Source of the DNA: Azorinus chamasolen
Taxonomy: Eukaryota > Mollusca > Bivalvia > Cardiida > Solecurtidae
Length of the DNA stretch: 64,000 nucleotides
Reading direction: 5' to 3'
Assembly (NCBI GenBank): GCA_963576725.1
Contig: OY755241.1
Coordinates: forward strand, 1,426,001 to 1,490,000
Under the pieces are notes generated by a model, which worked only from the letters and a program-made list of their open reading frames with translations, had not been told where the DNA came from and did no database searches. The translations under genes and the position numbers were made by a program. Below are positions 39,801 through 43,329 of this stretch, one piece after another (position 1 is the first letter of the stretch; each line of letters begins with the position of its first letter).

Positions 39801-40680
39801 GCGTGCAGTGTGGTGTGTGCATGTGCGTGTGAAAACCAGGCATAAAACAAGCAAGATGTACAATAAAGTCTGGCCAATACGACCACATAATATATGAACA
39901 TATGAGTCTGTAAAAGCAGGTTGTTGCTTAATGCAGAACTTTGTTTTTTGAAAGCTCATACCTATTGTCCTGCATTAAGCTGACGCCGTTTTTAAATGTA
40001 TTGAGTTGGCGAGACTTTATTGTATTACAGTAAAACCTCTCTATAACGGCCACTAACGTGTGTTAATTAGTTAGTACTTAGGGCAGGTGGCTGCTTAAAG
40101 CAAGGTGAAAGTTAAACAGAACGCTCCTATAGGAGCGTTCTGTTTTACTTTCACATTGCTTTAAACAGCCACCTGCCTTTAACACACAATACTTGATGTA
40201 ACTTATCTGCCGTTATAGAGAGGTTTTACTGTATTAACATTGCATCGTGGATTACAATACTGTCAGTAGTACTCTCTTGTTGCAACCGATATAATCCTGA
40301 TATACAACCCTGTCTGAAGTGTTCCAGTTATTTCCCTTTGCAGTGACCCAGGCAACGTACCACAATACTCAGTTGTGCAGGACTACTGTTCAGTGGAAAC
40401 CTGTCTAAAGGAATGTATGACTTTGTTGAGGGAAGTCAGGCGACACCCATGCTACTCTGGGAGCGTACGAGACCACACTATGGGCTTCATCGACAACGCC
40501 GCAAATCCAACAGAAAAGATCAACATGCTGAGCTTCTGGCTCAAGATGAGATCATGTGACCACGAATTCGGAATGGAAAGGTCATCGGACATGACGGGTG
40601 CCGCCACCATACCGTTCCTCCAACCAGTTGTTCATTTATCTGTAATTCTGTCACTTTCACTAGCCAAACTAATGAATTAG
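1256..40680 (+). CDS. Temptin-domain / DBH-like copper monooxygenase (11 coding exons, full span)
   Basis: Joined exons: 1256-1272, 16323-16524, 21142-21274, 24031-24120, 25272-25454, 30429-30592, 31825-32065, 34688-34784, 35731-35897, 37888-37972, 40344-40680 (1716 nt, 571 aa plus stop). All junction phases agree and no internal stop appears. Residues 1-23 form a signal peptide, 24-147 a temptin-like domain, about 148-270 the N-terminal and 271-432 the C-terminal copper type II monooxygenase domain, 433-540 a Cys-rich region, and 550-568 a hydrophobic tail. Family enzymes hydroxylate small amines or peptides using ascorbate, O2 and two coppers. CuM ligands H339, H341 and M415 are present. 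CuH has H199 and H265, but the first His of the usual HH pair is K198. N-glycosylation sequons lie at N332, N396 and N401. I infer a secreted or surface-attached protein; whether it is an active enzyme is uncertain. The closest named families are DBH-like monooxygenase 2 (MOXD2) and temptin. Confidence 0.85.
1907..2156 (-). mobile_element. TTAA-flanked MITE, family C
   Basis: TTAACCCTTCGCTTGCTGAA ... TTAGCAAGCGAAGGGTTAA with TTAA at both ends. Core hairpin AGACCCAGATGAGACAGCTC around CTGCAGGAG. Near-identical copies lie at 5848, 24635 and 32089. TTAA duplications and CCCTT ends are piggyBac-like. Confidence 0.8.
2522..2763 (+). mobile_element. TTAA-type MITE, family A relative
   Basis: CTAACCCTTTCACTGCCAAT ... 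GGCGCCGAAAGGGTTAA with inner hairpin CAGACCAGACGCCGCTTTG. The GACGACA motif near the right end is shared with family A. A similar copy lies at about 60583-60812. Confidence 0.65.
3239..3392. mobile_element. TTAA-type MITE, family D, internally deleted
   Basis: CCCATTCCCTCAGATTGACG ... CCTATGAGGGAATGGGTTAA. The central hairpin is mostly gone. A similar deletion form is at 53225-53392. Confidence 0.62.
4049..5001. mobile_element. Interspersed element with about five tandem internal units
   Basis: Left palindrome AGCTCACCAGAGCACAAAGT to its inverse, then units of about 180 bp (TCTGAAACT-AGAAGGTTCT ... CATAGCATCATGTTCAGGTC ... GCCCCTGGGGTCAAAATTGG ... GCAATAGAAACATATAG). The right end is GGTGAGCGATATCAGTGCC and TGGCCCTCTTGTT. 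A diverged relative is at 25500-26462. No protein is encoded. Confidence 0.65.
5848..6103 (+). mobile_element. TTAA-flanked MITE, family C
   Basis: Same element as at 1907 in the opposite orientation, TTAA at both ends, same CTGCAGGAG hairpin centre. Confidence 0.8.
6508..6746 (+). mobile_element. TTAA-flanked MITE, family B
   Basis: TTAACCCTTTCCTTCATATA ... ACAGGGACAGGGTTAA. The core hairpin has AGTAGACCCAGATCAGACAG, and the right part has the GAATATTCAGTAGGTATTGA motif typical of this family. Confidence 0.75.
6938..7155 (+). mobile_element. TTAA-flanked MITE, family A, nested in a pogo-like MITE
   Basis: TTAACCCTTTCGCTGCCAAA ... GGCAGCGAAGGGTTAA with TTAA duplicated. Pogo-like MITE sequence flanks it (CATAACTTTAGTCCCGCA on the left; GTTACTGTCTGTCTTTTAGG ... 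CGCATTAGAGGGGATTGTAC on the right). Confidence 0.8.
7226..7747. mobile_element. Two adjacent decayed pogo-like MITEs with a short internal repeat
   Basis: 7226-7400 begins CAGTAGAACCTCCTTACTGC and ends GAGAGGTTTCACTG. 7562-7747 begins CAGTAAGCCCCTCTAAACCG and ends GAGAGGTTTCACTGTA. Between them, 7405-7515 repeats AAAAGCCCCTCACTAC about four times. Confidence 0.6.
8003..8757. repeat. 33 bp minisatellite
   Basis: About 23 units of CTGTTTGCACCCCTCTGCAC + TCATTTGCCACAA type. It drifts from CATTTGCCACAA units (left) to CATCAGCCACCA units (right). Because the period is mostly 33 bp (11 codons), long ORFs open in three forward frames, including one of 289 codons. These are repeat artefacts, not genes. 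The unit start resembles the CTGTTTGC end of the MITE core hairpin. Confidence 0.9.
9371..10195. mobile_element. Triple nest: pogo-like MITE, family D MITE, tandem-unit element
   Basis: Outer pogo-like MITE starts at about 9371 and keeps its hairpin (AATGCAGAGCAAAATTAATG). At its inner TTAA (about 9508) a family D MITE begins (TTATCCCATTCTCTCGTACT). That copy is split at about 9674 by a 445 bp element ending near 10117, after which the worn right end of D and then AAGCTACCACTTGC of the outer MITE resume. Confidence 0.6.
9674..10117. mobile_element. Non-autonomous element with two internal units and a 3' hairpin
   Basis: Starts ACAAGAGCTGTCCGCAGACA and holds two about 170 bp units (each with GGGTTACCTGCCCTTGTGAA type sequence). 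It ends in hairpin CTCCACTTTTTGAAAAAGTGGAG followed by CTAAAA. A terminal hairpin without TIRs or clear duplication suggests a Helitron-related element, but this is not proven. Confidence 0.5.
10202..10405. mobile_element. Complete pogo/Tigger-like palindromic MITE
   Basis: 204 bp, starts CAGTAAAACCTCTCTATAAC and ends with its inverse, ...GAGGTTTTACTG, flanked by TA on both sides. Almost the entire element is one hairpin with a centre at CTCCTATAGGAG. CAG...CTG ends plus TA duplications fit the pogo branch of Tc1/mariner. It does not code for protein. Confidence 0.82.
10767..10927. repeat. Palindromic repeat inserted in a TTAA MITE core
   Basis: CCATGCTTATAAAGCTTTTT ... ACTAAAAGCATGG, an inverted repeat with arms CTCAAGCTTTTGATTGGTCA and inverse, centre GAGCCAAAGGCTC. 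A second copy is at 63640-63810, with the partly inverted layout. Both sit within MITE core sequence. Confidence 0.65.
11177..11401 (+). mobile_element. TTAA-flanked MITE, family A
   Basis: TTAACCCTTTCGCTGCCAAT ... TTTGGCAGCGAAAGGGTTAA, core hairpin CAGTTTGGACCCAGATGAGA with inverse. Complete copy in intron 1. Confidence 0.82.
12150..13590 (-). mobile_element. 5'-truncated, decayed copy of the Penelope-like element (in intron 1)
   Basis: Closely matches 47395-48790 along its whole length, including the 3' CA-rich region, the GTTTAAACCGGTTTACGG segment and the C-terminal half of the RT (RNLVITHKLLKQGYRY, ISKYNCNLRTLLQQG). Similarity stops abruptly at about 13590, within motif B, which fits 5' truncation during target-primed reverse transcription. 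Coding is spread over several frames with stops, so it is a pseudogene. Confidence 0.78.
12325..12360. repeat. (CA/CG)n microsatellite in the Penelope 3' region
   Basis: CACACACACACGCACACACGC and following ACGCACGCACG. The homologous place at 47470-47525 is also a CA run, so the microsatellite was part of the mobilised 3' region. Confidence 0.85.
13683..13925. mobile_element. Decayed pogo-like MITE (third subfamily)
   Basis: GGCAGATGGCTGTTTAATGC ... GCATTAAGCTGCTACCTGCG hairpin, with outer parts TCGATACTACGAAAG and TTCGTAGTATCGAG. The ends are worn. Confidence 0.55.
14570..15620. mobile_element. Possible hAT-like non-autonomous element
   Basis: The left edge GGCTGGACCGATATCACCGA and the right edge ATCGCGATACTAAAATGAGC, then AGCGATATCCAGAAC, look like worn inverted ends of the GGCTGGACGATAT type found in some hAT MITEs. 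The interior has no recognisable protein. An AAT microsatellite follows at 15614. Confidence 0.3.
15614..15980. repeat. Microsatellite cluster (AAT)n and (CT)n
   Basis: ATA/AAT run at 15614-15654, then CT-rich tracts at about 15790-15870, 15870-15900 and 15958-15978. A 134-codon ORF over this stretch is a Ser/Leu-rich artefact. Confidence 0.9.
16323..16524 (+). CDS. Exon 2: signal peptide core and first half of the temptin domain
   Basis: Acceptor TTTTTCACACAG, donor TTT|GTAAGT. Encodes the rest of the signal peptide (predicted cleavage near residue 23) and a temptin-type sequence with the hallmarks IPNG, VPHPC, W-x-GVGH and RNPFGL. These match the conserved N-terminal part of molluscan temptin-like proteins. 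G+C content and codon use are clearly higher than in the flanking introns. Confidence 0.9.
16681..16826. mobile_element. Truncated pogo-like MITE merging into a minisatellite
   Basis: Begins AGTAGAACCTCTCTATAACG and keeps the hairpin centre CTCCTATGGGAG. The right arm breaks off at AAGCAGCCAGTGCAG, where the 37 bp minisatellite starts. Confidence 0.65.
16826..17965. repeat. 37 bp minisatellite, two sequence classes
   Basis: Left class (16826-17270): CTCTGACATACTAGCA...CACAACAGGTCAGTGT. Right class (17270-17900): CATGCGAGTGTCTCTGACAT followed by CAGGTCAGTGTCTGAGC. About 30 units; the two classes share CTCTGACAT and GGTCAGTGTC. It fills most of the left part of intron 2. Confidence 0.85.
18057..19917. 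mobile_element. Pogo-like MITE split by a tandem TTAA-element array
   Basis: Left end AATAAAACCTCTCTATAACG at 18057 and the remainder (TTAATTGTATTAATTAGTTG ... GAGAGGTTTTGCTGTA) at 19739-19917 are the two parts of one MITE of the 10202 family. About 1.65 kb of TTAA-bounded repeats lies between them. Confidence 0.6.
18082..19738. repeat. Tandem array (two units of about 830 bp) of alternating TTAA-bounded elements
   Basis: Each unit is an about 680 bp element with inverted ends (TTCTAACGCAATCT ... AGATTGCGTTAGAA) followed by an about 150 bp perfect-hairpin element (18761-18917 and 19593-19732; TTAATCCTACTGTAATTTGA and inverse). Neighbours share their TTAA. The two units differ at only a few percent of positions, and a third unit starts (TTAACCCTATA) before the array ends. 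Confidence 0.75.
20378..20580. mobile_element. Pogo-like palindromic MITE, third subfamily
   Basis: CAGTAAAATTCTCGATTATT ... AATAATCGAGACTTTACTG, flanked by TA. A partial second copy with the same right end follows at about 20670-20798. Confidence 0.75.
21142..21274 (+). CDS. Exon 3: second part of the temptin domain
   Basis: Acceptor TTTATTTATAG, donor CCAG|GTAAAA. Continues the temptin domain directly (KWD... after exon 2 ends NGF) with the conserved acidic run DSDEDG and the motif NGEELGDPDC, then W-T-P-G and a SHPG end. The acidic DxDxDG pattern resembles a Ca-binding loop; in this family it is a conserved landmark rather than a proven Ca site. Confidence 0.93.
22996..23240 (+). mobile_element. 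Possible LTR end with primer binding site (remnant)
   Basis: A roughly 225 bp stretch starts with TGATGTG and ends ...CACTACA, directly followed by TGGTGGAGAATCCGGAAC. That looks like an LTR end plus a tRNA primer site, which begins with TGG. No gag or pol follows; the next bases are MITE remnant. The call rests on boundary shape only. Confidence 0.3.
23291..23645 (-). mobile_element. tRNA-derived SINE with duplicated tRNA-like head
   Basis: On the minus strand: GTGGCCGAGTGGTTATGGTC (A box), a long variable arm, and GGTTCGAATCCCGG (B box), then a body including GGATGTTCTTCTGTGCATG, and a 3' tail with CTGTTAAAGCGACGTAAAAC. The tRNA-like head (Ser/Leu-like, because of the extra arm) occurs twice in tandem, at about 23500-23560 and 23574-23634. 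Confidence 0.72.
24031..24120 (+). CDS. Exon 4: Cys-rich end of the temptin domain
   Basis: Acceptor TTTTATTCACAG, donor GAAG|GTAGAT. The 29 complete codons include ICDPWDS and four Cys (residues 120, 128, 137, 141). The position after SHPG fits the C-terminal Cys segment of temptin-like proteins, which forms a disulphide. The exon acts as a linker into the monooxygenase domain. It is too short to be found without the neighbouring phases. Confidence 0.85.
24635..24892 (+). mobile_element. TTAA-flanked MITE, family C (intron 4)
   Basis: Same family. The right end is slightly worn (AGAGAAGGATATTAA). Lies between exons 4 and 5. Confidence 0.78.
25272..25454 (+). CDS. Exon 5: start of the monooxygenase N-terminal domain, CuH half-site
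   Basis: Acceptor TATATATTCAG, donor GACG|GTACGT. Encodes the P-S-Q-T-M-A-Y-E-C-M-V-F-D segment typical of the Cu2 monooxygenase N-domain, and the CuH motif as LKHIIVFGC. PHM and DBH carry two adjacent His here (HHM). This protein keeps the second (H199) and has Lys at the first (K198). A lost CuH ligand would normally cripple electron transfer, so this is a notable deviation. Confidence 0.92.
25500..26462. mobile_element. Second copy of the tandem-unit element (intron 5)
   Basis: Diverged about 170 bp units with TTCTTCTCTGAAACT, GACCTTTGATATTTGGTA-type and GTCCTCTACCAAGATTGT segments. The right end GGTGAGTGCTTCAAGGTCTC and ATGGCCCTCTTGTTT matches the element at 4049-5001. A related but older stretch lies at 45066-45560. 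Confidence 0.55.
27070..27500. repeat. Interspersed repeat, copy 1
   Basis: CATTAAAGTGAAACTCCCTA ... CTATTACTTTAACCC. Similar along about 380 bp to 40835-41215 (AACGCATATTTTCAATAA, GGTTCTACAACAAAATAT, CGAATAAATACTAATACA). The outer bases TTAAAGTG / ACTTTAA may be short inverted ends. No coding. Confidence 0.6.
27995..28240 (-). mobile_element. 3'-end fragment of the Penelope-like family (intron 5)
   Basis: Resembles the 3' region at 47400-47720: the tract of ACAAAGACAAAACAAACAC type, then a CAGTGACAAGTGCCACTG stretch, GGTTTAAACCGATT, and AACCTCACATACTTATTCC. No RT coding sequence is attached. It could be an extreme 5' truncation or a short non-autonomous derivative. Confidence 0.5.
28418..28610. 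mobile_element. Complete pogo-like palindromic MITE (same family as 10202)
   Basis: CAGTAAAATCTCTCTATAAC ... GTTATAGAGAGGTTTTACTG, flanked by TA, with the same AACACTCCTATAGGAGCG hairpin centre. Lies in intron 5. Confidence 0.8.
28862..29653. repeat. 46 bp satellite derived from a MITE arm
   Basis: About 17 units of GTAAACTGTAGGAGCTTTCA + ACATTACTTTATACCTGTAT + TTAGCT, over 95 % alike. One unit has a 6-base extra piece at about 28951. The unit is the central and right arm of a pogo-like MITE whose left end (CAGTTAAACTTCGGTATCTC) begins at 28717 and whose right end (CTCGATAAAATATCC) follows at 29653. Confidence 0.88.
30429..30592 (+). CDS. Exon 6: middle of the monooxygenase N-terminal domain
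   Basis: Acceptor TTGTATTTTCAG, donor GAG|GTAGCT. The order is C-Y-M-N-G-E-C, then A-I-L-F-H-W-T-M-G, then D-A-G-I-R-I-G and Y-K-R-G-L-I-E. This matches the part of PHM/DBH between the first CuH His pair and the third CuH His, including the G-x-x-x-G loop before the beta strand. Confidence 0.93.
30640..30895 (+). mobile_element. TTAA-type MITE, family B2 (intron 6)
   Basis: TTAACCTTTTACTCCATAAA ... core CAGACCTAGATCAGAGGGCT ... TGGTTAACCCATTAA. It runs directly into the family D copy at 30888. Confidence 0.55.
30888..31117. mobile_element. TTAA-flanked MITE, family D (intron 6)
   Basis: TTAACCCATTACATCATAGG ... TATGAGGGAATGGGTTAA with the same perfect hairpin centre. More worn relatives lie upstream at 29860-30110 and 30190-30353. 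Confidence 0.78.
31425..31760. repeat. Purine-rich low-complexity tract
   Basis: GAGA / GACAGA / GAAAG / GGGA tracts in intron 6. Minus-strand ORFs here are Ser/Leu/Phe-rich artefacts. It ends about 65 bp before exon 7. Confidence 0.85.
31825..32065 (+). CDS. Exon 7: third CuH ligand and CuM His pair
   Basis: Acceptor TTTCCCGGCTACAG, donor AGTG|GTAAGT. Begins LHLYN, where H265 aligns with the third CuH His of PHM/DBH. It continues with the D-Q-S-G-I-N-F-F-L-T strand, R-R-T-Y-D-A, the IPPGE landmark between the two domains, Cys residues 318 and 322, and HMHHSG, where H339 and H341 form the CuM HxH pair. A TTAA-flanked MITE starts only 24 bp past the donor. Confidence 0.95.
32089..32338 (+). 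mobile_element. TTAA-flanked MITE, family C, 24 bp after exon 7
   Basis: Full-length copy, TTAA at both ends. It starts only 24 bases past the exon 7 donor, yet leaves the GTAAGT intact. Confidence 0.82.
32695..34500. repeat. 51 bp minisatellite, fresh at left and decayed at right (intron 7)
   Basis: At 32740-33180 about nine units of TTGACATCTAGAGGCTCAAT + TCTTTGTCATGTATACACAC + AGCATACATAC are nearly identical. From 33200 to 34500 the units drift (TTACTTAATGTAACATCTAG, TTCTTTGTCATGTATACATG) with uneven length. 51 bp is 17 codons, so it gives false ORFs. Confidence 0.88.
34688..34784 (+). CDS. Exon 8: monooxygenase C-terminal domain, middle
   Basis: Acceptor CTGTCTCTCTAG, donor CACAG|GTATGC. 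Encodes VSGVSQWIENERRVNYIAYD and then YDYPKYHR, in the place of the DBH stretch after the CuM HxH pair, which leads to the aromatic-rich strand before the final Met ligand. It directly follows a degenerate 51 bp minisatellite. Confidence 0.88.
35731..35897 (+). CDS. Exon 9: CuM methionine ligand
   Basis: Acceptor GAGTACTTTACAG, donor CCGG|GTAATT. Encodes FEEPLVISPGIRFNMECHYNT with two N-glycosylation sequons, then the landmark DEMC with M415, the CuM thioether ligand, followed by FFMYYP. This is the best conserved C-terminal signature of DBH, PHM and MOXD proteins. Confidence 0.95.
35902..36140 (+). mobile_element. TTAA-type MITE, family B2, just after exon 9
   Basis: TTAGCCCTTTACTCCATAGA followed by hairpin core AGTAGACCCAGATCAGACGG with inverse CCGTCTGATC-type arm. 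It begins about five bases after the exon 9 donor GTAAT, so the insertion lies at the very start of intron 9. Confidence 0.6.
36381..36582. mobile_element. Chimeric TTAA MITE (family D left, family B-type right) nested in a pogo-like MITE
   Basis: Left end TTAACCCATTCCTCAATAGG is family D. Right end ATGCGTAGAAAGGCGTATTT then ATGGAGGAAAGTTTAA is the B-type end. Flanked by pogo-like MITE halves (36247-36380, CTTTTGTCCTGCA; and 36583-36633, GCAACCTACTAC...). Confidence 0.6.
36747..36996 (+). mobile_element. TTAA-flanked MITE, family B, sharing an end with a family A copy
   Basis: TTAACCCTTTCCCTCATATA ... ACAGGGAAAGGGCTAA. Its right TTAA (mutated to CTAA, 36993-36996) is also the left TTAA of the next element. 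Confidence 0.78.
36993..37207 (+). mobile_element. TTAA-flanked MITE, family A
   Basis: CTAACCCTTTCGCTGCCAGT ... GGGAAAGGGTTAA. The core hairpin AAACAGTTTGGATCCAGATG has the centre CGAGTAACTCG, and GTCGTCTGCTA-type inner ends appear as TAGCAGACGACAAAG. Abuts family B on its left. Confidence 0.8.
37221..37806. repeat. 53 bp minisatellite in intron 9, split array
   Basis: Units TGTCCATGCCCGTCACTCCC + TGCCACCTATATGTATGTAT + GTCACGCTCTTTG: one and a part at 37221-37300, then five at 37541-37806. The 240 bp between them is unrelated AT-rich DNA, perhaps an insertion. It ends about 80 bp before exon 10. Confidence 0.88.
37888..37972 (+). CDS. Exon 10: Cys-rich C-terminal segment, GC donor
   Basis: Acceptor CATTATTTCAAG; the donor is CAG|GCAAGT, a non-canonical GC donor with otherwise perfect consensus. 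Reading on past it in frame would add unrelated residues, whereas splicing joins N-F-S-D-P-G-N-V smoothly with exon 11. Encodes Cys 433, 442 and 452 and a DTCDKANAIIRGC motif of the region after the copper domains. Confidence 0.82.
38275..38478. mobile_element. Pogo-like palindromic MITE in intron 10
   Basis: CAATAAAACCTCTCTAAACC ... CCGGTTTAGAGGGGGATTACTG, then TA. The left CAG has decayed to CAA. Interior GGCAGCTTAATGTAGGGTGA and its inverse form the hairpin. Confidence 0.7.
39224..39426. mobile_element. Pogo-like palindromic MITE, second subfamily
   Basis: CAGTAGAACCCCTCTAATGC ... GGTCGCATTAGCAGGGTTTT ACTG, flanked by TA. The centre is AAAGCTCCTCTAGGAGCTTT. Related to the 10202 family in layout (…GCTTAATGCAGG…CCTGCATTAAGC…) but diverged. 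Confidence 0.8.
39568..39690. repeat. 25-26 bp tandem repeat
   Basis: Five units of AATAAATATGACGTAAAGGGT + TATAT type in intron 10. It probably grew from a family B MITE end, since AAAGGGTTA resembles it. Confidence 0.8.
40028..40231. mobile_element. Complete pogo-like palindromic MITE (same family as 10202)
   Basis: Very close to the 10202 copy, with TA duplications at 40026-40027 and 40232-40233. It ends about 110 bp before the last coding exon of the DBH-like gene. Confidence 0.82.
40344..40680 (+). CDS. Exon 11: C-terminal region and hydrophobic tail, stop
   Basis: Acceptor TTTCCCTTTGCAG. Encodes about 112 residues with five Cys and ends at TAG 40678-40680. The last 22 residues (P550 to N571) are hydrophobic with a short polar end (FLQPVVHLSVILSLSLAK), preceded by the small residues M-T-G-A-A. 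This fits either a GPI-anchor signal or a single C-terminal membrane segment; many MOXD-type proteins are membrane-attached. Which of the two cannot be settled by eye. Confidence 0.9.
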
Positions 40681-40834
40681 TTTGGCTATCAAGATTCATA
40701 CTTGTGATCAGTAGTACTAGAGTGGATATACGCTGAGAATTAATGTTGCATCATATATAATGTGTGCACTAACCCACGTGTATTGACTTCTTAATAGTAG
40801 TTACAAAATGAATTAACATGGATTGGGTTTTAAA

Positions 40835-41215
40835 GAGAAAGTCCCTACAATGAACGCATATTTTCAATAAGATCATTAAACTTTGTATTTGTTATGTTCA
40901 TTCATTATTATGGAGATTTTCAGTTTGAACTTTTATCGCAAAAATGCCCCAGTGATACAAAATAAACCATTTTCATCGGTACTTATACTGTTGGTTCTAC
41001 AACAAAATATGACCGTCCTTTGTCGAACCGAGCCGAATAAATACTAATACATAGCTGAATAACATATCAAACAAATGAAAGTTTTGTGTTCTTCGGCGTT
41101 TGTTTGACTGGTTTTCTTGCCATATACTTCTTTTCAGAGTATAAACAAATGATTCATGTAATTGTTAGCCATTTTCAAAACACGTTTCAACTAGAGATTA
41201 TCACTTTAACCATTT
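40835..41215. repeat. Interspersed repeat, copy 2, 3' of the DBH-like gene
   Basis: Same family as 27070-27500. It starts about 155 bp after the stop codon and contains the nearest AATAAA motifs. Confidence 0.6.
40961..41041 (+). terminator. Candidate polyadenylation signals after the DBH-like gene
   Basis: AATAAA hexamers at 40961-40966 and 41036-41041 are the first ones after the stop. Both lie inside an interspersed repeat (about 40835-41215), so the mRNA end may be supplied by a transposable element. No transcript evidence is available here. Confidence 0.2.
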
Positions 41216-41474
41216 TCAAGCTAAGCGCGACCTGACTCGCATTTGCAAACAGTTTGGCTCCTGATGAGACGGCGAGTAACTCGGTATCTCATCTGGATCG
41301 AAGCTGTTTGACACTCAGTCAACAGTTTCTCAAACGCTTCTACGAATTAGAAGTAATCAAATAAAGCTACAGATAAGATTTTACGCAGATGTATTTTTTC
41401 AGCATGATAAGGTTTAAAGCTGAATTATGAGAGTTGAATAGCCCATGATATACAGTCTATTCAGTATGAAAGGC

Positions 41475-41691
41475 TTAACCCATTTTGTCATAGGTTATTT
41501 TTAGATCCAACCTATTTGAATAAATCTACCGAAAAGGAGCATTAACTAGAGAAAAGGAACATTTTAGAATTTTGTAGTTTGAAACCATTGTGATAAATAG
41601 AGCATTTGCTCCTATAGGAGCAAATGCTCTATTTATCACAATGGTTTCACAAAATGACTTACAGTGTCGTCAATATGAGGGAATTGGTTAA
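41475..41691. mobile_element. TTAA-flanked MITE, family D
   Basis: TTAACCCATTTTGTCATAGG ... TATGAGGGAATTGGTTAA, same hairpin centre with the TCCTATAGGA palindrome. Confidence 0.78.
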
Positions 41692-41962
41692 ACGTTCTAG
41701 TGGATTTTGAATGACAAACAGTGCTGACCATGATCGGAGGGTTCCTTTAGGAGATCTGGGTTTACACTATTTGCAATAAACACTGCACTTGATTTCCGCA
41801 TTCAAAGGGTTGGAGCAGAACTAAAGTAATAAAGAAATCACCCATGGGAACTTTTCGAATGAGTTTGTCCTGCATTAAGCTACCGTCTGTCATATATCCC
41901 GAGAACAAGACATCTTGCGTGGTCGTTATTGATTTTACTGAAAAACATATTCATGTATATAC

Positions 41963-42490
41963 AATAAAACCTGGATAGTTCGAAATATTAGACAGTATAG
42001 AAAAAAGTTAGACACTTTCAGGCAAGTGAAAAGTAAAGTACCTAGTTATAGTCTACTTTCAGTCCAAAGGACCGCTCAGCCGACTGTACATTTACTCCCC
42101 TGGTCATTGAGTCATTCGCCTACAATATTGAGCACTGCTAACATATGGCGCAATCATTCAGCCGCAGTACCGGCGAGTGGCCCTCACAGGTACCCATTTT
42201 AACCCCTGGGCGGAGAGCAGGTGCGGGTGGGAGACACTGAAAAGCGTTTCTGAAATTTCCGGGAGGGACCGGGATTTGAACCCCGGACATCCGGACCGGC
42301 AGTCAAGCGCGTTACCACTAGATCACCGCACACCACATTGTTTAGTGGCTACTTATTGCAGGATGGAAGTCATACAGAATGCTTCTAGAGGAGCTTTCTG
42401 CACGAATTTTACCCTGCATTACACTGCTACCTGTCTTAAAGTAATCTGGCCCTACATTGTTTGCAGTATACGAGTGCTGCCTTTATATGT
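41963..42490. mobile_element. Pogo-like MITE interrupted by a SINE
   Basis: Left part CAATAAAACCTGGATAGTTC; right part TTATTGCAGGATGGAAGTCA and its hairpin partner up to CTGCTACCTGTCTTAAAG. The SINE at 42075-42340 sits between. Confidence 0.5.
42075..42340 (-). mobile_element. tRNA-derived SINE inserted in a pogo-like MITE
   Basis: On the minus strand it starts GCGGTGATCTAGTGGTAACG (A box) and has GGGGTTCAAATCCCGG (B box) about 45 bases later, then an unrelated body. It is flanked on both sides by the halves of a pogo-like MITE (41963-42050 and 42345-42490), so it inserted into that element. Confidence 0.65.
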
Positions 42491-42554
42491 GACACTTATT
42501 GTTATTGCAGTATCATGTCTATTGTATAAAATATCGCTTTTATCATATACAGTA

Positions 42555-42904
42555 CAGTGCTCCCTCCCTACAACGACCCTCTCAATAACGATTCCCTCCT
42601 TACAACAACGCATGTCACTGTTTCCGAAATAACAAAGCTCCAGAAACAACTTTTTTCATCGTATTTTATTTATGCCTCCATCAAACCCTATGTTGTGACC
42701 ACTCTTTAGAATCGTTACTTTGTGACGATTCTAAAGAGTGGTCACAACATAGGGTTTGATGGAGGCATAACGGTTTTAGTTCTCGAAATACACCTTATCT
42801 GGGGATCTAATTATGTTTGATTTTCCCTCCCTATAACAACTCCCTCTGAACAACACATACACTCTTCGTATCCCAAAGGGTGTCGTTGTAGAGAGGGAGC
42901 ACTG
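42555..42904. mobile_element. TA-flanked palindromic element with a nested hairpin
   Basis: CAGTGCTCCCTCCCTACAAC ... GTTGTAGAGAGGGAGCACTG, with TA at both sides. In its centre, 42668-42771 is a near-perfect hairpin (GCCTCCATCAAACCCTATGT and inverse) of a family also seen, in part or whole, at 14395-14510, 21340-21450, 26475-26535 and 35070-35120. Confidence 0.72.
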
Positions 42905-43329
42905 TAGATCCTGTCTATATAATAATTAAACACGGGGATCTATAAGAGCAGGTGATTGCTTAATGCCTGAAGACATTAATGCAGAAAGTTCCTAGAGGAG
43001 CATTCAGCATTATTTTCATCCTTCATTAAGCTATCGCCTGTTTTTGAAACCCCCATAATTAGATTGAATAAATTATGCCGTAACATGTTGTCTTTGTGTT
43101 TTGTTTTCGATGCGTTTAATTTAGAGGTGCAACACATTTTGGCCATATGCTGTTGGTGTTGAGAATTCAAGGAATAGTTCTGCGAAGGATGTGCGCATGT
43201 GTCCGCACACATTATTTGTGCTTCTGGTGAACGTTGGACTTTTGTGTTGTATACCCTGCCTGATTTCTGTTATATTTTTGTATTTAGTGGTCACAGGTTT
43301 TACTGTAGTGTTATAATCCAACTTGAAAG

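Noticed and set aside
42177..42632. 151-codon ORF
   Set aside because: Runs across a SINE and the flanking MITE halves; the frame is open by chance.
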